The notes below the pieces were generated by a model, which ran no database searches, had not been told where the DNA came from, and saw nothing but the letters and a program-made list of their open reading frames with translations. The translations under genes and the position numbers were made by a program. Shown in pieces: positions 36,923-46,797 of a DNA stretch of 58,213 nucleotides (the stretch's first letter is position 1; every line of letters starts with the position of its first letter). This stretch comes from Nanobdellati archaeon. Lineage in GTDB: Archaea; B1Sed10-29; JAGVWA01. The DNA lies in the NCBI GenBank assembly GCA_018304505.1, contig JAGVWA010000003.1, positions 1 through 58,213 of the forward strand. The letters run 5' to 3'.

Positions 36923-38113
36923 TTAATTACCCTTAGTGGTATTGCTTTTATTGCTTTTTAATCCAAGTAAATTTTCGATAGCAATCGCGATGGTTTCATA
37001 TTCATAGTTTGCCAGCTTCTTGTTTCCGACAACGAATGTCGGTGTGCCGGCGATGCCAAAATCTCTGGCTTCATCGTTGAGCCTTTCGATTTTCGCTGTG
37101 TACTTGCCTGATTCGAGGCACTGCTCAAACTCGTCTTGCGGAATGCCAACTTGCTGCGCGTACTTAATTAGGGCTTCCTTAGACAGGTCATTCTGGTTCG
37201 TGAATAGCACGTCGTGGTACGGCAGGAACTTGTCCTGCTCTGCTGCGCACTCTGCAGCTGTTGCCGCGTTTAACGAATTCTGGTGGCCGAGGATGTGGTA
37301 ATATCCGACCTTCACTTCAGGGTAAACCCCCAGGATCCGCTTCACTGTGGCTGTGGCTTGCGCGCAAAACGGGCACTCAAAGTCGCTGAACTCATACAAT
37401 GTGACGGTCGCATTTGAAACATTGAGGCCGAAGAACAGTAACTCATCGTGGCGCGGCAACTCGATGTAATCAACAGCCTCGCTCACCTGCGGATTTAGCT
37501 GGTACAATTCCTGCCTTTTCAAAAGTATGCTTCCCTTTAACGTGGCATTGAAATTCAGCTCCTGCTCGATTTGGCTTGTAAAGAAATATGCCGGCAGGAC
37601 TTTTACATTATTATCCCTGATGATGCCCTTGCCTTCTTTGGAATTTGAGTCAACGTACCTCGGCATGGTGTTGAAAAAGAACTTCTGCATGATAATGTTC
37701 TTAACCCTGTCCGCGTCGCATTCGGCGCACGCAAAGTCCGTCAAAATAAGGAAGTCTGATTGCTCAACTGACTGCACAACGTCTCCTGATATTTCGAGGT
37801 CCTGCACAATTGAGCCTGTCGAATTTGAGTTGTTGCCTAGGAGATACATGACTCCAGCTAGCGAAATTACTGCTGCTATGATAATGTACCACATGTAATC
37901 CCGGCCTGCAAGCGGTTGCTGCTGTTGTGGTTGCTGTTGCACTTGTTTCTGTTCTTGCTGTTGCGCTTGCCGCTGTGCTTCTTGTGCCTGCTGCAGGCTG
38001 TGATACTGCTGCGCTTCGCCAATCTTTGTTTCTGCCGTTTCTGATTTTGGTTTTGTTTCTTTTGTACGCTTGGCTGTCTTTCTACCTGCGCTTTTCTTAA
38101 CTTTTTTAGCCAC
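36923..38113 (-). CDS. DsbA-like thiol oxidoreductase, membrane anchored, tandem paralog
   Basis: FSDFECPFCAQATAT; GTPTFVVGNKKL; Q-rich N-terminus followed by TM. Confidence 0.85.
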   Translation of the reverse strand: MAKKVKKSAGRKTAKRTKETKPKSETAETKIGEAQQYHSLQQAQEAQRQAQQQEQKQVQQQPQQQQPLAGRDYMWYIIIAAVISLAGVMYLLGNNSNSTGSIVQDLEISGDVVQSVEQSDFLILTDFACAECDADRVKNIIMQKFFFNTMPRYVDSNSKEGKGIIRDNNVKVLPAYFFTSQIEQELNFNATLKGSILLKRQELYQLNPQVSEAVDYIELPRHDELLFFGLNVSNATVTLYEFSDFECPFCAQATATVKRILGVYPEVKVGYYHILGHQNSLNAATAAECAAEQDKFLPYHDVLFTNQNDLSKEALIKYAQQVGIPQDEFEQCLESGKYTAKIERLNDEARDFGIAGTPTFVVGNKKLANYEYETIAIAIENLLGLKSNKSNTTKGN

Positions 38114-38203
38114 CTATATTCACCCAATGGTTGCGTTTCCTATTATGCATATTTTGTAGTATATAAAGGTTATTGTAATTACTTTATAAAGCCTGCGCGT
38201 TTT

Positions 38204-40357
38204 TTAGTAATCTGCCAAGGATTTCTGGGGGACTGATTCATTTTCAAAAATCTCGGAATCGCTGCTGAAGGCAGATACGTCCTGCCCAAGGTCTTTCTTT
38301 ATCTTGACTGCGGTTTTAGAACCAACAAGCTTTGCCAAGTCAACATATGATACCTTCATCAAGTCGGCCTGTGTTTTTAGGCCGTCATTGTAGATCCTGC
38401 GCGCCCTGATTCTGCCAATGAATTTGACTTCGGTTAACAGGAACAGCTCTTCCTTAATGCCATCATGGAGACGCTTCCTCATCTTCTGCAGCTCAGTAAC
38501 GCGGTTTTTGCTCACGATTTTTGCCAGCTCAACCGCTGAATAGGAAATCCAGTCCGCGTTTGACAGGTAGCTCCTTAAAATGCCGGGCTGCACGTTGAAT
38601 TCCTCCATAAGCTGCTGCTCTGTTTTCTCATTGATCCAAGCTTGCAGCATCAGAGACTGCCGATATTTATTTAGGAATGAGTAGTCGTCAAAGTCCCACG
38701 ATGTGATGCTGTGAAAGAATTCATCCTGGCGCTCGTACGCCTCGCTCCACAGTTGCCCCTCCTGATCGCGCTTTACGCTAAGGTACGGCCTCATTTCGAT
38801 GGTGTCATTAATCAGATACAGGTATGACATATCCGTGGCGCGCTTGTCTGATTCGAGAGCCCCGATGATCTTGTACGCACTGAACGGATCAATGTACAAA
38901 TCAGAGACCCGTATGCCAAGCTGCGTCGGAACCAGTGCGCTTGGTTGCTTTTTTACGAAGCCCCAGCTTTCTAGATCTGTGATGACCTCGTGGAGCAGCG
39001 ATTCGAGCTGCTCTATCGAGCCATATTGGGTTGCGTAGAAGGTTTTCGAGAAGAACTCCTTCAGCGATTCAAAGTCGCGCGTGAATGCAACGATGCTTGA
39101 CAGCACATGTGTCCTGAGCACTGCGGCGTTTCCAAGTTGAGAATAAACTGGCTCGATTTGCCCGTTGATGTACATGTCGGTGTACATCGCCTTTTCCGAG
39201 AGGTCCTTTGCAAGGATGATCCCTTCGCCAAAATCGTCATACTGTGGACGCCCCGCGCGACCGATTCGCTGCTTGTAATTCCGCACCTGAATCAATTCAG
39301 AACCGGCGCCTGTGTAATAGTACATCGAATTCATGACTACCCTGGTTGCGGGCAGGTTGACGCCAGCTGCCAGTGTAGGGGTTGCTGCTATCACTTTTAT
39401 GACTCCATTTCTGAAACCATCTTCTATTGCCTGCCTCTGCTTATTCACTAAACCAGAGTGATGAAACGCAATGCCCTGTTTCGCTAGGTCTGCGAGGCGC
39501 TTACATTGCTCCGTCGGTATTTCCAGCGCGTCGAGGATTTTGCTTGCAACCGCATTAGTGCGGCGCTCTTGAATCGCCACCTTGGTCAACATTGAAAGTT
39601 TTAGCGCCGCGGACTCTGCACTCCTCTTGGTATTGACGAACACGATGGCCTGCTTGTCGCCCTTCAACGTATCCTCAATAACTGCTGAGAGTGGGTCTTT
39701 CCTATCTGATTTAAGTTCATAAATTCCAGCATCGCCGTTGCTGAACTCGATTTTATTATCCAGCAGGGTGCCCTCGTGCAGCGGCACTGGTCTATAGTCA
39801 GATGATACAACCCTGGCGTTCAGCCATTTCGCGATTTCAATTGTGTTGGGAATCGTTGCGCTCAAGCCAAGGATTTGCACTTCCGGGAGAAAATGCTTAA
39901 TGCGTGAGATCATGACCTCCAAGGTCGGGCCGCGGTCGGAATCAATTTCGTGGATCTCGTCAACAATCAGCAAGCCACATTGCTTGATCCACGGCTCCTT
40001 TTTCCGCAGCATGGAATCGAGCTTTTCAAAGGTCGTGCAGACCCAGTCATACCTTCCAAGCTGCGAGTCGTGTGAGTCAAAGTCACCAATGCTGAGCGCG
40101 GTGCTTTCATGGCTGCTCTTGAAATTGTTGTACTGTTCGGTTGCCAGTGCCCTCAGTGGGCAGGTGTATATTACCTTCTTGCCCTGCCTAATGGTGTTCA
40201 GGGCTGCGATTTCAGCAATGAGGGTCTTGCCCGATCCTGTTGGAGAACTCACGACAATGTTGGCTCCATCAAGAAGCCCCTGCGACAATGCCTCCTCCTG
40301 CACCGGGTTCAGCTTGCCAAGACCCTTGCCCTTGAGATACTCGGACACGTGCTTCAT
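38204..40357 (-). CDS. hel308: Hel308 (Hjm) DNA helicase
   Basis: SSPTGSGKTLIAEIAAL; IVDEIHEI; ATPTLAAGVNLPATRVV; QRIGRAGRPQYDDFGEG. Confidence 0.95.
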   Translation of the reverse strand: MKHVSEYLKGKGLGKLNPVQEEALSQGLLDGANIVVSSPTGSGKTLIAEIAALNTIRQGKKVIYTCPLRALATEQYNNFKSSHESTALSIGDFDSHDSQLGRYDWVCTTFEKLDSMLRKKEPWIKQCGLLIVDEIHEIDSDRGPTLEVMISRIKHFLPEVQILGLSATIPNTIEIAKWLNARVVSSDYRPVPLHEGTLLDNKIEFSNGDAGIYELKSDRKDPLSAVIEDTLKGDKQAIVFVNTKRSAESAALKLSMLTKVAIQERRTNAVASKILDALEIPTEQCKRLADLAKQGIAFHHSGLVNKQRQAIEDGFRNGVIKVIAATPTLAAGVNLPATRVVMNSMYYYTGAGSELIQVRNYKQRIGRAGRPQYDDFGEGIILAKDLSEKAMYTDMYINGQIEPVYSQLGNAAVLRTHVLSSIVAFTRDFESLKEFFSKTFYATQYGSIEQLESLLHEVITDLESWGFVKKQPSALVPTQLGIRVSDLYIDPFSAYKIIGALESDKRATDMSYLYLINDTIEMRPYLSVKRDQEGQLWSEAYERQDEFFHSITSWDFDDYSFLNKYRQSLMLQAWINEKTEQQLMEEFNVQPGILRSYLSNADWISYSAVELAKIVSKNRVTELQKMRKRLHDGIKEELFLLTEVKFIGRIRARRIYNDGLKTQADLMKVSYVDLAKLVGSKTAVKIKKDLGQDVSAFSSDSEIFENESVPQKSLADY

Positions 40358-40421
40358 TGCACAATTTCTGTGCTTTGGTGTACTTAAAGCTATTTAAACC
40401 AGAAGTAACCCAGTTAAGTTT

Positions 40422-41531
40422 ATGCAGGAAATGAAATTCAAAGCGGCTATCGATTTCTTGAAAAGCCTTGGCGAGAATGACACGATTGTCAACGCAATGG
40501 ACAGCGACGCCGATGGCGTAAGCGCAGGCACGCTGATTTCGCTGTACCTCGACGAGAAAAGCGTGCCGCACATAAATCATTTTCTCGGAGCCATCAGAAG
40601 GGGATACGACTGGCAGATTAAAAACGCTGTCGGGGCTGAGAATGCACCCCAAAATGTAACGCACATCATCGTGTCAGATGCAACGCTGGACAAGGGCACA
40701 TATGACTGGCTGGCTGAAAAGCACATTAAGATACTGACGATAGACCATCACGTGAGCAAGGCAGATCCAGCTACTGAGGGCAGCGTTTACGTGAACTTTC
40801 CCAAAAACCACAATGAAGGCATAACGACACCGTCTAGTTCTGCACTAGCATACTACCTCACGAGCAATGCGGGCTTAACCGGAAATGCCAAGTGGGTCGG
40901 CCTTATCGGCGCCTATTCAGACCTATGCCTTGAGGCGTCATTGAAATACTTAAACATGGATAAAGACGAAGAGGACTCATACTTGCCGAACAAGCAGCTT
41001 GCCTTCCCGATAGCGGAAATCGAGAGCATGATGTCGACAACGTACGTTGACCCAAATGTTTCTGAAACATTTCTCGGGATTCTGAAAGACTCTGTAAAGC
41101 AAAACAACCCGTTCCTCCTGGTGCTGGAAAAGGAAGGCCGTGCGAAGAAAATTTTCGAAACAGAGGCGGCTGCGACAGGGGAGCTGCGCGGGTGGACCAA
41201 AAAAATCGTTGCCCGTAAAGACCTTGACATCAACACAGAAAAGAAATTCGTCATGTTCAAGTTCAATCCAAAATTGAACATTAAGCGGTGGCTAGTCGGG
41301 CAGCTCAGAATGCTCTACCCCGGATACACGATTTGCGTCGCGCTTGACTCAGAAAAATACTGGAGCCTGAGTTTCCGCGGCGGGCGGGATCGCGACCTCT
41401 CAGTGCTTGTGCCGAAATCGATTGAGGGAATTCCTGATTCGCGCGGCGGGGGGCACCCTAAGGCCAGCGGCGCCACAGTGCCAAAGGAATACCTTGACAA
41501 GGTGATCGAGAACTTCCTGGCCTTAATTTAA
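40422..41531 (+). CDS. DHH-family phosphoesterase, RecJ/GAN-like
   Basis: MDSDADGVSAG; TIDHHVSKADP; DSRGGGHPKASGATVP. Confidence 0.88.
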   Translation: MQEMKFKAAIDFLKSLGENDTIVNAMDSDADGVSAGTLISLYLDEKSVPHINHFLGAIRRGYDWQIKNAVGAENAPQNVTHIIVSDATLDKGTYDWLAEKHIKILTIDHHVSKADPATEGSVYVNFPKNHNEGITTPSSSALAYYLTSNAGLTGNAKWVGLIGAYSDLCLEASLKYLNMDKDEEDSYLPNKQLAFPIAEIESMMSTTYVDPNVSETFLGILKDSVKQNNPFLLVLEKEGRAKKIFETEAAATGELRGWTKKIVARKDLDINTEKKFVMFKFNPKLNIKRWLVGQLRMLYPGYTICVALDSEKYWSLSFRGGRDRDLSVLVPKSIEGIPDSRGGGHPKASGATVPKEYLDKVIENFLALI

Positions 41532-41540
41532 GACACATAC

Positions 41541-41583
41541 ACATCGGGCACTACACATCGAGCACTACACATCTGGCACACGC
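41541..41583. repeat. About 14-bp tandem repeat, 3 copies (cacatcgggcacta-like)
   Basis: cacatcgggcacta cacatcgagcacta cacatctggcaca. Confidence 0.8.
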
Positions 41584-41619
41584 ATAACTATTTATCACAG
41601 TAAAGCCTAACTTACTCAC

Positions 41620-42174
41620 ATGGAAATCCACGAACTCAAAAACTTCTACAAACTCATGTCACCAAAACTCACGGTCCTAGTTACAACCATGGACCGATCT
41701 GGCAAGGTCGACGTTTCGCCATTCAGCTTCGTTACACCACTGAGTTTCGATCCGCCGCTACTTGGCATAAGCGTGGGGCCAAACAAGCATAGTTACTGGA
41801 GCATCACGCAGAAAAAGGAATTTGTTGTCCATGTCCCGACAGAAGAGCTGGTCGAAAAAATCGTCATCGCTGGCCAGAACTGGGACCCGGAAACCTCAAA
41901 GCTGGAACGCGCTGGGCTTGAAACAATCCCCGGAACGAAGGTCGGGCCTCCGATTTTGAAAGATTGCCCTGTCTCGATTGAGTGCTATCTCGAGGACACA
42001 AAGAAAGTCGGGGATCATGTTTTAATAATCGGAAGGGTTGTTGCTATCAACGTCAAGGATGAGGGAATGCTGGACGACGAGGGCCGCCTCAAGGTTGACC
42101 TAGTTAGGCCGCCGCTGCACGTTTCAGAAAACGTCTTTGCGTTCCCGTACGTGACAAAGAACATTGGCGAATAG
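41620..42174 (+). CDS. Flavin reductase-like FMN-binding protein
   Basis: KLTVLVTTMDRSGKVDVSPFSFVTPLSFDPPLLGISV. Confidence 0.88.
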   Translation: MEIHELKNFYKLMSPKLTVLVTTMDRSGKVDVSPFSFVTPLSFDPPLLGISVGPNKHSYWSITQKKEFVVHVPTEELVEKIVIAGQNWDPETSKLERAGLETIPGTKVGPPILKDCPVSIECYLEDTKKVGDHVLIIGRVVAINVKDEGMLDDEGRLKVDLVRPPLHVSENVFAFPYVTKNIGE

Positions 42175-42185
42175 GAAGAATAATA

Positions 42186-42464
42186 ATGAGCGCTGCAAAT
42201 TACATCATCAGTTTCCTGGCCAACATGGTCTTCCTAAGCCTGGTTTTGGTTTGGCTTGAAGGAAGGTTTAGAAAAAAATACGGCTTCAGGATTGAGGACC
42301 ACCCTGCTATTGCAGCCACTTACGTGTTGCTGCTGCCGTTTTTAACTGAACTGTTCTCATGGGCCTTCAACAAAGAAGCCTTCTTCTTCAGCATGGTGCA
42401 AGCTGAACTGTTTTCGCTGAGCACTGAAGAAATATTAAATCTGGTCTCACTGATGCTGATCTGA
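42186..42464 (+). CDS. Small membrane protein
   Basis: 92-aa hydrophobic ORF. Confidence 0.5.
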   Translation: MSAANYIISFLANMVFLSLVLVWLEGRFRKKYGFRIEDHPAIAATYVLLLPFLTELFSWAFNKEAFFFSMVQAELFSLSTEEILNLVSLMLI

Positions 42465-43097
42465 CTTTGCACCATCGCCGTTGAGCAAAATACTGAGGGC
42501 CCGCTGCCTGATTTCGAAAAACTTCTTCTCGCTCTTGAGCTTACTGATCCTGTTTTCTATCACGTTGGCCCTGAAGTTCGCCCTGCTGTCGGCCTCTGCC
42601 TTCATCGGTTCCCTGCGCTTGCCTAGGTCGCTCGTCCTGGCCTCAATCAGCCGCTCCCTGTACTCTGCATCATGAAGAAACAACTCGATCATTCGCCTAT
42701 ACTTCTTGTCCTTGACCCTCTCAATTGGCAAATCAACAATCTCAAAGGCGTCCTTGTAGGCCTTGTCAACCATCATCTTGTACTGATGCTCCCACAGCAG
42801 CGGGTCTGTGAACGACTTGGCTTTTTCCAGAATCGGGTTAGCGACGTTGCGCCTGTGCGTGTTTTCCCAGTACTTGATCTGATCGCCGAGGTATGCCGTC
42901 CTCTTGGTTGCCTCGCCCAGCTGGGCTGAAAGGCTTTTCTCTGTCGGATACACAAGGTGCTTTGCAGACTTCCCGCCATCGAATTTAACAAGTCCGCCAG
43001 TGGCTTCGTAAACCCCAATCGCGTCCTTGAACGTCAAGTCAGCCCCGGTTGGGGGAAGTTTCTCGAGCTCCTTTGAATAGTCCTTCATCATTCCCAT
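42447..43097 (-). CDS. Hypothetical helical protein
   Basis: 216-aa ORF, compositionally plausible. Confidence 0.6.
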   Translation of the reverse strand: MGMMKDYSKELEKLPPTGADLTFKDAIGVYEATGGLVKFDGGKSAKHLVYPTEKSLSAQLGEATKRTAYLGDQIKYWENTHRRNVANPILEKAKSFTDPLLWEHQYKMMVDKAYKDAFEIVDLPIERVKDKKYRRMIELFLHDAEYRERLIEARTSDLGKRREPMKAEADSRANFRANVIENRISKLKSEKKFFEIRQRALSILLNGDGAKSDQHQ

Positions 43098-43178
43098 AAA
43101 CTAGGTAAAACAACGGGAATTAAAAAGCGTTTGTACGCAAGCATTAAAAAGCAAAACAGCCAAATGAGAAATGATCAC

Positions 43179-43517
43179 ATGATACCAGGTGGCATGAACC
43201 CAGCGCAGATCAGCAGGATGATGAAGCAGCTCGGCATAAAACAGGAAGAGGTCGACGCAACAGAGGTCATCATCAAGACTCCGCAGGGGAATATCGTAGT
43301 CCGGCAGCCCTCTGTCATGGTCATTGAAGCGCAGGGCAAGAAGACGTTTCAGGTCATGGGCAACGTTACGGAAGAATCAGCAGAAGCTGGGCCACAATTT
43401 ACTGACGACGACGTGAAGCTCGTTATGGAGAAAACCGGAAAGTCAGAAACCGAGGCACGCAACGCCCTGGAATCAACCAACGGCGACCTGACCGAAGCCA
43501 TCATGAAGCTGACTTGA
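43179..43517 (+). CDS. nac: Nascent polypeptide-associated complex protein
   Basis: MIPGGMNPAQISRMMKQLGIKQEEVDATEVIIKTPQGNIVV; C-terminal UBA. Confidence 0.95.
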   Translation: MIPGGMNPAQISRMMKQLGIKQEEVDATEVIIKTPQGNIVVRQPSVMVIEAQGKKTFQVMGNVTEESAEAGPQFTDDDVKLVMEKTGKSETEARNALESTNGDLTEAIMKLT

Positions 43518-43564
43518 GTTCGTTGACCCTTAGCCCGGGCCCAACAGGATGAAAATGCTCATTC

Positions 43565-45022
43565 TCATTGAGAGCCGATAACCAGCGGAACAGCGCCCTC
43601 GGGTATTATTGATGCCTGCGATTCGCCCTGGAATTCGCCTTCAGCAGCCGCCGCGTCCGCGTTGTTGAGCTCATCAACTTCTGAAACAGGGATCTGCTCA
43701 AAGCCGACGATTTCCTTGTATTTCGTGAACACGCTCAACGCAACCTGTTTTTCTCCAGTGCCCTCAGAGAAATCGAATGAAAATGTGAAGATTCTGAAGC
43801 GCTCTGTCAGCGTGTAATTGACCCCCGCGACTTCCAAAACCCCCGGCAGCTTGTGGGCATACAGCTTTTCACGCGCCTCTACGTTGAAGCTGTTGTTCAA
43901 CAGGTACTCTTCGTACAACGCGAGGCCTGTGTCATTAACGGCGCCGATGGTGATTTCGAACGTACCGTTTTCAAAATAATACTCTGTACCAGAGAGTTGC
44001 TGCTCGATTTCTTCAACAGCCAGTGACTTGTTGCTGAAAGAAACAACCGTGTCATTTCCGGCTTGCGCAGCCCTGGCCTCTGTGAAATTCAGCGTGCTGG
44101 CGTTGGCGCCTGGAATTGTAACGCGGTTGTCAGGCTCCATGATCTCGATTTCAGGATGCCTCTGGATCAGCTGCAGCAGATCGCCCCTGATTTCCGAAAC
44201 TGGTTTTATTTCAATGCCGCCCGGATAGGTGCCGGAGAACTTGAACTGCGTGAAGTTCAGCACATCGATATCCAACTTCTTTGAAATCGGTTGTATGAAA
44301 ATCACATCCCCTAGCTGCAGGCCGAGGTACTGCTGCGGCTCTGTTAATGACTTGTCGATGCACTTGCCCTGTATGTTCTGCAGAATGCTGCGGTTGTCCG
44401 TAACAACAACAGGACAGACTATTGTAATGCGGGTGCCGTTTATCTTTGAGTACAACAGGGTTACTGGCAGCGTTTCTGCCTTTGTGACGATTGTCTCGTT
44501 GCCGATGGTGATGTTCTGCAGCAGCTTCACCGACCCATCACTGATTGGATAGCCAGAGGACTTGTTGAAGAACCCCAGGAGGTTGTAGGCAAGCCGAAAA
44601 CCAGACTCGGTCAAGGTCGTGTTTGGCTGCTGCGGCAGGTTTATGTTGTACGCGTAAGTGCCGCTGCGCTGGCCAAGGCTCAGCCTGACGCTGTGATTTG
44701 AATAACCAAGGCTGTCAATGATGCCCACAACCTGGGCCTGGTCGTTCGTGCTTGATTCACCAATAAAGTTTATAAATGGCTTTATGTCCAATATGTCTGC
44801 AGAAATCTCCGCATTGGTGAATGTCTTGATGTTCGACACGGGTTCTGTGGCCTCAAGTTCATTAGACCCAATATCAAGTTGCGAGGAGCCCGTGAAAAAA
44901 TAACTCATAGGCCCAAGGGTCAGCACTAGAACAAACAACGCGACAAGGACTCCGAACTTGTTGACGCCCTTGGATACGCCCTTGGATTTTTCTGCCATAC
45001 AACATATTCGAAACAAAGTCAT
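43565..45022 (-). CDS. Membrane-anchored extracytoplasmic hypothetical protein
   Basis: Single N-terminal TM (FGVLVALFVLVLTLGPMSYFF) and a large extracellular domain. Confidence 0.65.
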   Translation of the reverse strand: MTLFRICCMAEKSKGVSKGVNKFGVLVALFVLVLTLGPMSYFFTGSSQLDIGSNELEATEPVSNIKTFTNAEISADILDIKPFINFIGESSTNDQAQVVGIIDSLGYSNHSVRLSLGQRSGTYAYNINLPQQPNTTLTESGFRLAYNLLGFFNKSSGYPISDGSVKLLQNITIGNETIVTKAETLPVTLLYSKINGTRITIVCPVVVTDNRSILQNIQGKCIDKSLTEPQQYLGLQLGDVIFIQPISKKLDIDVLNFTQFKFSGTYPGGIEIKPVSEIRGDLLQLIQRHPEIEIMEPDNRVTIPGANASTLNFTEARAAQAGNDTVVSFSNKSLAVEEIEQQLSGTEYYFENGTFEITIGAVNDTGLALYEEYLLNNSFNVEAREKLYAHKLPGVLEVAGVNYTLTERFRIFTFSFDFSEGTGEKQVALSVFTKYKEIVGFEQIPVSEVDELNNADAAAAEGEFQGESQASIIPEGAVPLVIGSQ

Positions 45023-45078
45023 ATTAAAAGCATACGGTGAAAACTAAAAGCATACAGTGAAATCAACACGGTGATTCA

Positions 45079-45819
45079 ATGAGCAAGATAATACGCGTAA
45101 ACTACACAGGCACGATAAAGGGCACTGGCGAAATATTCGACACCACGTACGAGGAAGTTGCGAAGAAAAACAACATGCACTCCATGCACCGGACTTACAA
45201 GCCCATGGTAATGATCCTTGGCGAAAACCGCATCATACAAGGCCTGGAGCACGAGCTGGAAAAAATGAAGCAAGGTGACGAGAAGACCATCGAGCTAAGC
45301 AAAGCAGATGCCTATGGCGAGCGCAAACAGGACCTCATACAGCTGGTTCCGCTGCAGACCTTCAGGAAGAACAACGTCAACCCAGTACCGGGCATGGTGC
45401 TGAACCTCGACAATGGCCTGCGCGCAAAGGTGCAGTCGGTGTCGGGCGGCAGGGTTAGGCTGGACATGAACCACGAACTCGCGGGCAAGGACCTGGTGTT
45501 CGAAGTCAGAATAGAGGAAATCCCGGAAACTGACGAGCAAAAAGCGCGTGCGGTGTTTGACTTGACCTTTCCAGGCATAGACAAGTCAGATCTCAAAATC
45601 AGCATCGGCGGTGCCAAAAAACCAGCAAAGCAGCAGGTAATGACCCCAGAACAGGCTGTAAAGGCCGAGGACAAAACCAACAAGGGCACATTCATAACGA
45701 TCAGGATGCCAAAATCCGCCCTGGGCTTGAACGACTACCAGGCGCGCAAGCTGGTGCTGTCCCAAGATTTAAAGAAATACCTCGAAGCCGACTCAGTCAA
45801 GATTGAGGAAGAGTACTGA
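45079..45819 (+). CDS. FKBP-type (SlyD-like) peptidyl-prolyl isomerase
   Basis: IIQGLEHELEKMKQGDEKTIELSKADAYGERKQDLIQLVPL. Confidence 0.9.
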   Translation: MSKIIRVNYTGTIKGTGEIFDTTYEEVAKKNNMHSMHRTYKPMVMILGENRIIQGLEHELEKMKQGDEKTIELSKADAYGERKQDLIQLVPLQTFRKNNVNPVPGMVLNLDNGLRAKVQSVSGGRVRLDMNHELAGKDLVFEVRIEEIPETDEQKARAVFDLTFPGIDKSDLKISIGGAKKPAKQQVMTPEQAVKAEDKTNKGTFITIRMPKSALGLNDYQARKLVLSQDLKKYLEADSVKIEEEY

Positions 45820-46033
45820 CACCGGCACATAGACTGACACCGGCACGCAAAACCCGCACAGGGGAAAACTTTAAATACAACAATTGGGCAAATAAGTACA
45901 GCGGCATACTAATTATGCGAACTTCTCAAAACCTGACTTAAGCAAATTAGAAAACTCAATTAGAACTCAATAAAAAACTGAGTTAAAAAAATTAAAAAAA
46001 CTAAGTTACGGAAGGCATAAGGGGATATCCAGC

Positions 46034-46681
46034 ATGACACAACCACAAGACATAAAGACAACAGACACTGGTACAACAACACTCGGCATAAAGTGCTCCG
46101 ACGGCGTCATCCTCGGCGCGGACAACAGAACCACAATGGGCAACTTCGTTGCTGGAAAGGACAAACAAAAAGTCCGCCCTATTAATGACTACATCGGCTT
46201 CACGTGGGCCGGCGCAGTAGGCGACGCGCAAATGCTTGAACGCACAATCAAGGCTAACGTTGCCCTGTACGAAACACAGAGAAACAAGCGCATCAAACTG
46301 AGGTCATTGACAACGTTTCTGGCCAACATCTTCCAGGAGCGCTCGTACTTCCCGTACTGGGTACAAACCATCATCGGCGGATACGACTCAGAACCGCGCC
46401 TAATAGACATCGACGCCATCGGCGGATACAAGGAATTCACGGACTTCACCGTGTCAGGATCAGGGTCCATGATGGCAATTGGCGTGCTCGAGGCAGAATA
46501 TACAAAAGAAAAAACCATGAAGGAAAATGAACTCCTCGCGTTGCGCGCAATTCACGCGGCCATAGAGCGCGACATATACTCTGGAAACGGCGTCGACCTG
46601 CTCTTCATCGACAAACACAAATCAGAACTCAAACACTACACCCTTGATGAAGTAAAACAAATCATAGGCGCAAAGAAATAA
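46034..46681 (+). CDS. psmB: Proteasome beta subunit
   Basis: TTTLGIKCSDGVILGADNRTTMGNFVAGKDKQKV. Confidence 0.93.
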   Translation: MTQPQDIKTTDTGTTTLGIKCSDGVILGADNRTTMGNFVAGKDKQKVRPINDYIGFTWAGAVGDAQMLERTIKANVALYETQRNKRIKLRSLTTFLANIFQERSYFPYWVQTIIGGYDSEPRLIDIDAIGGYKEFTDFTVSGSGSMMAIGVLEAEYTKEKTMKENELLALRAIHAAIERDIYSGNGVDLLFIDKHKSELKHYTLDEVKQIIGAKK

Positions 46682-46797
46682 ATCCAATTAAAAAACGGGA
46701 TCGCGGCACAACGATCTACAAGACAACATATAACAGCATAGCAACAGTGCTATAATAATTAGAATAATGATTAGAAAACACGGAGTGTGAACAGCCA

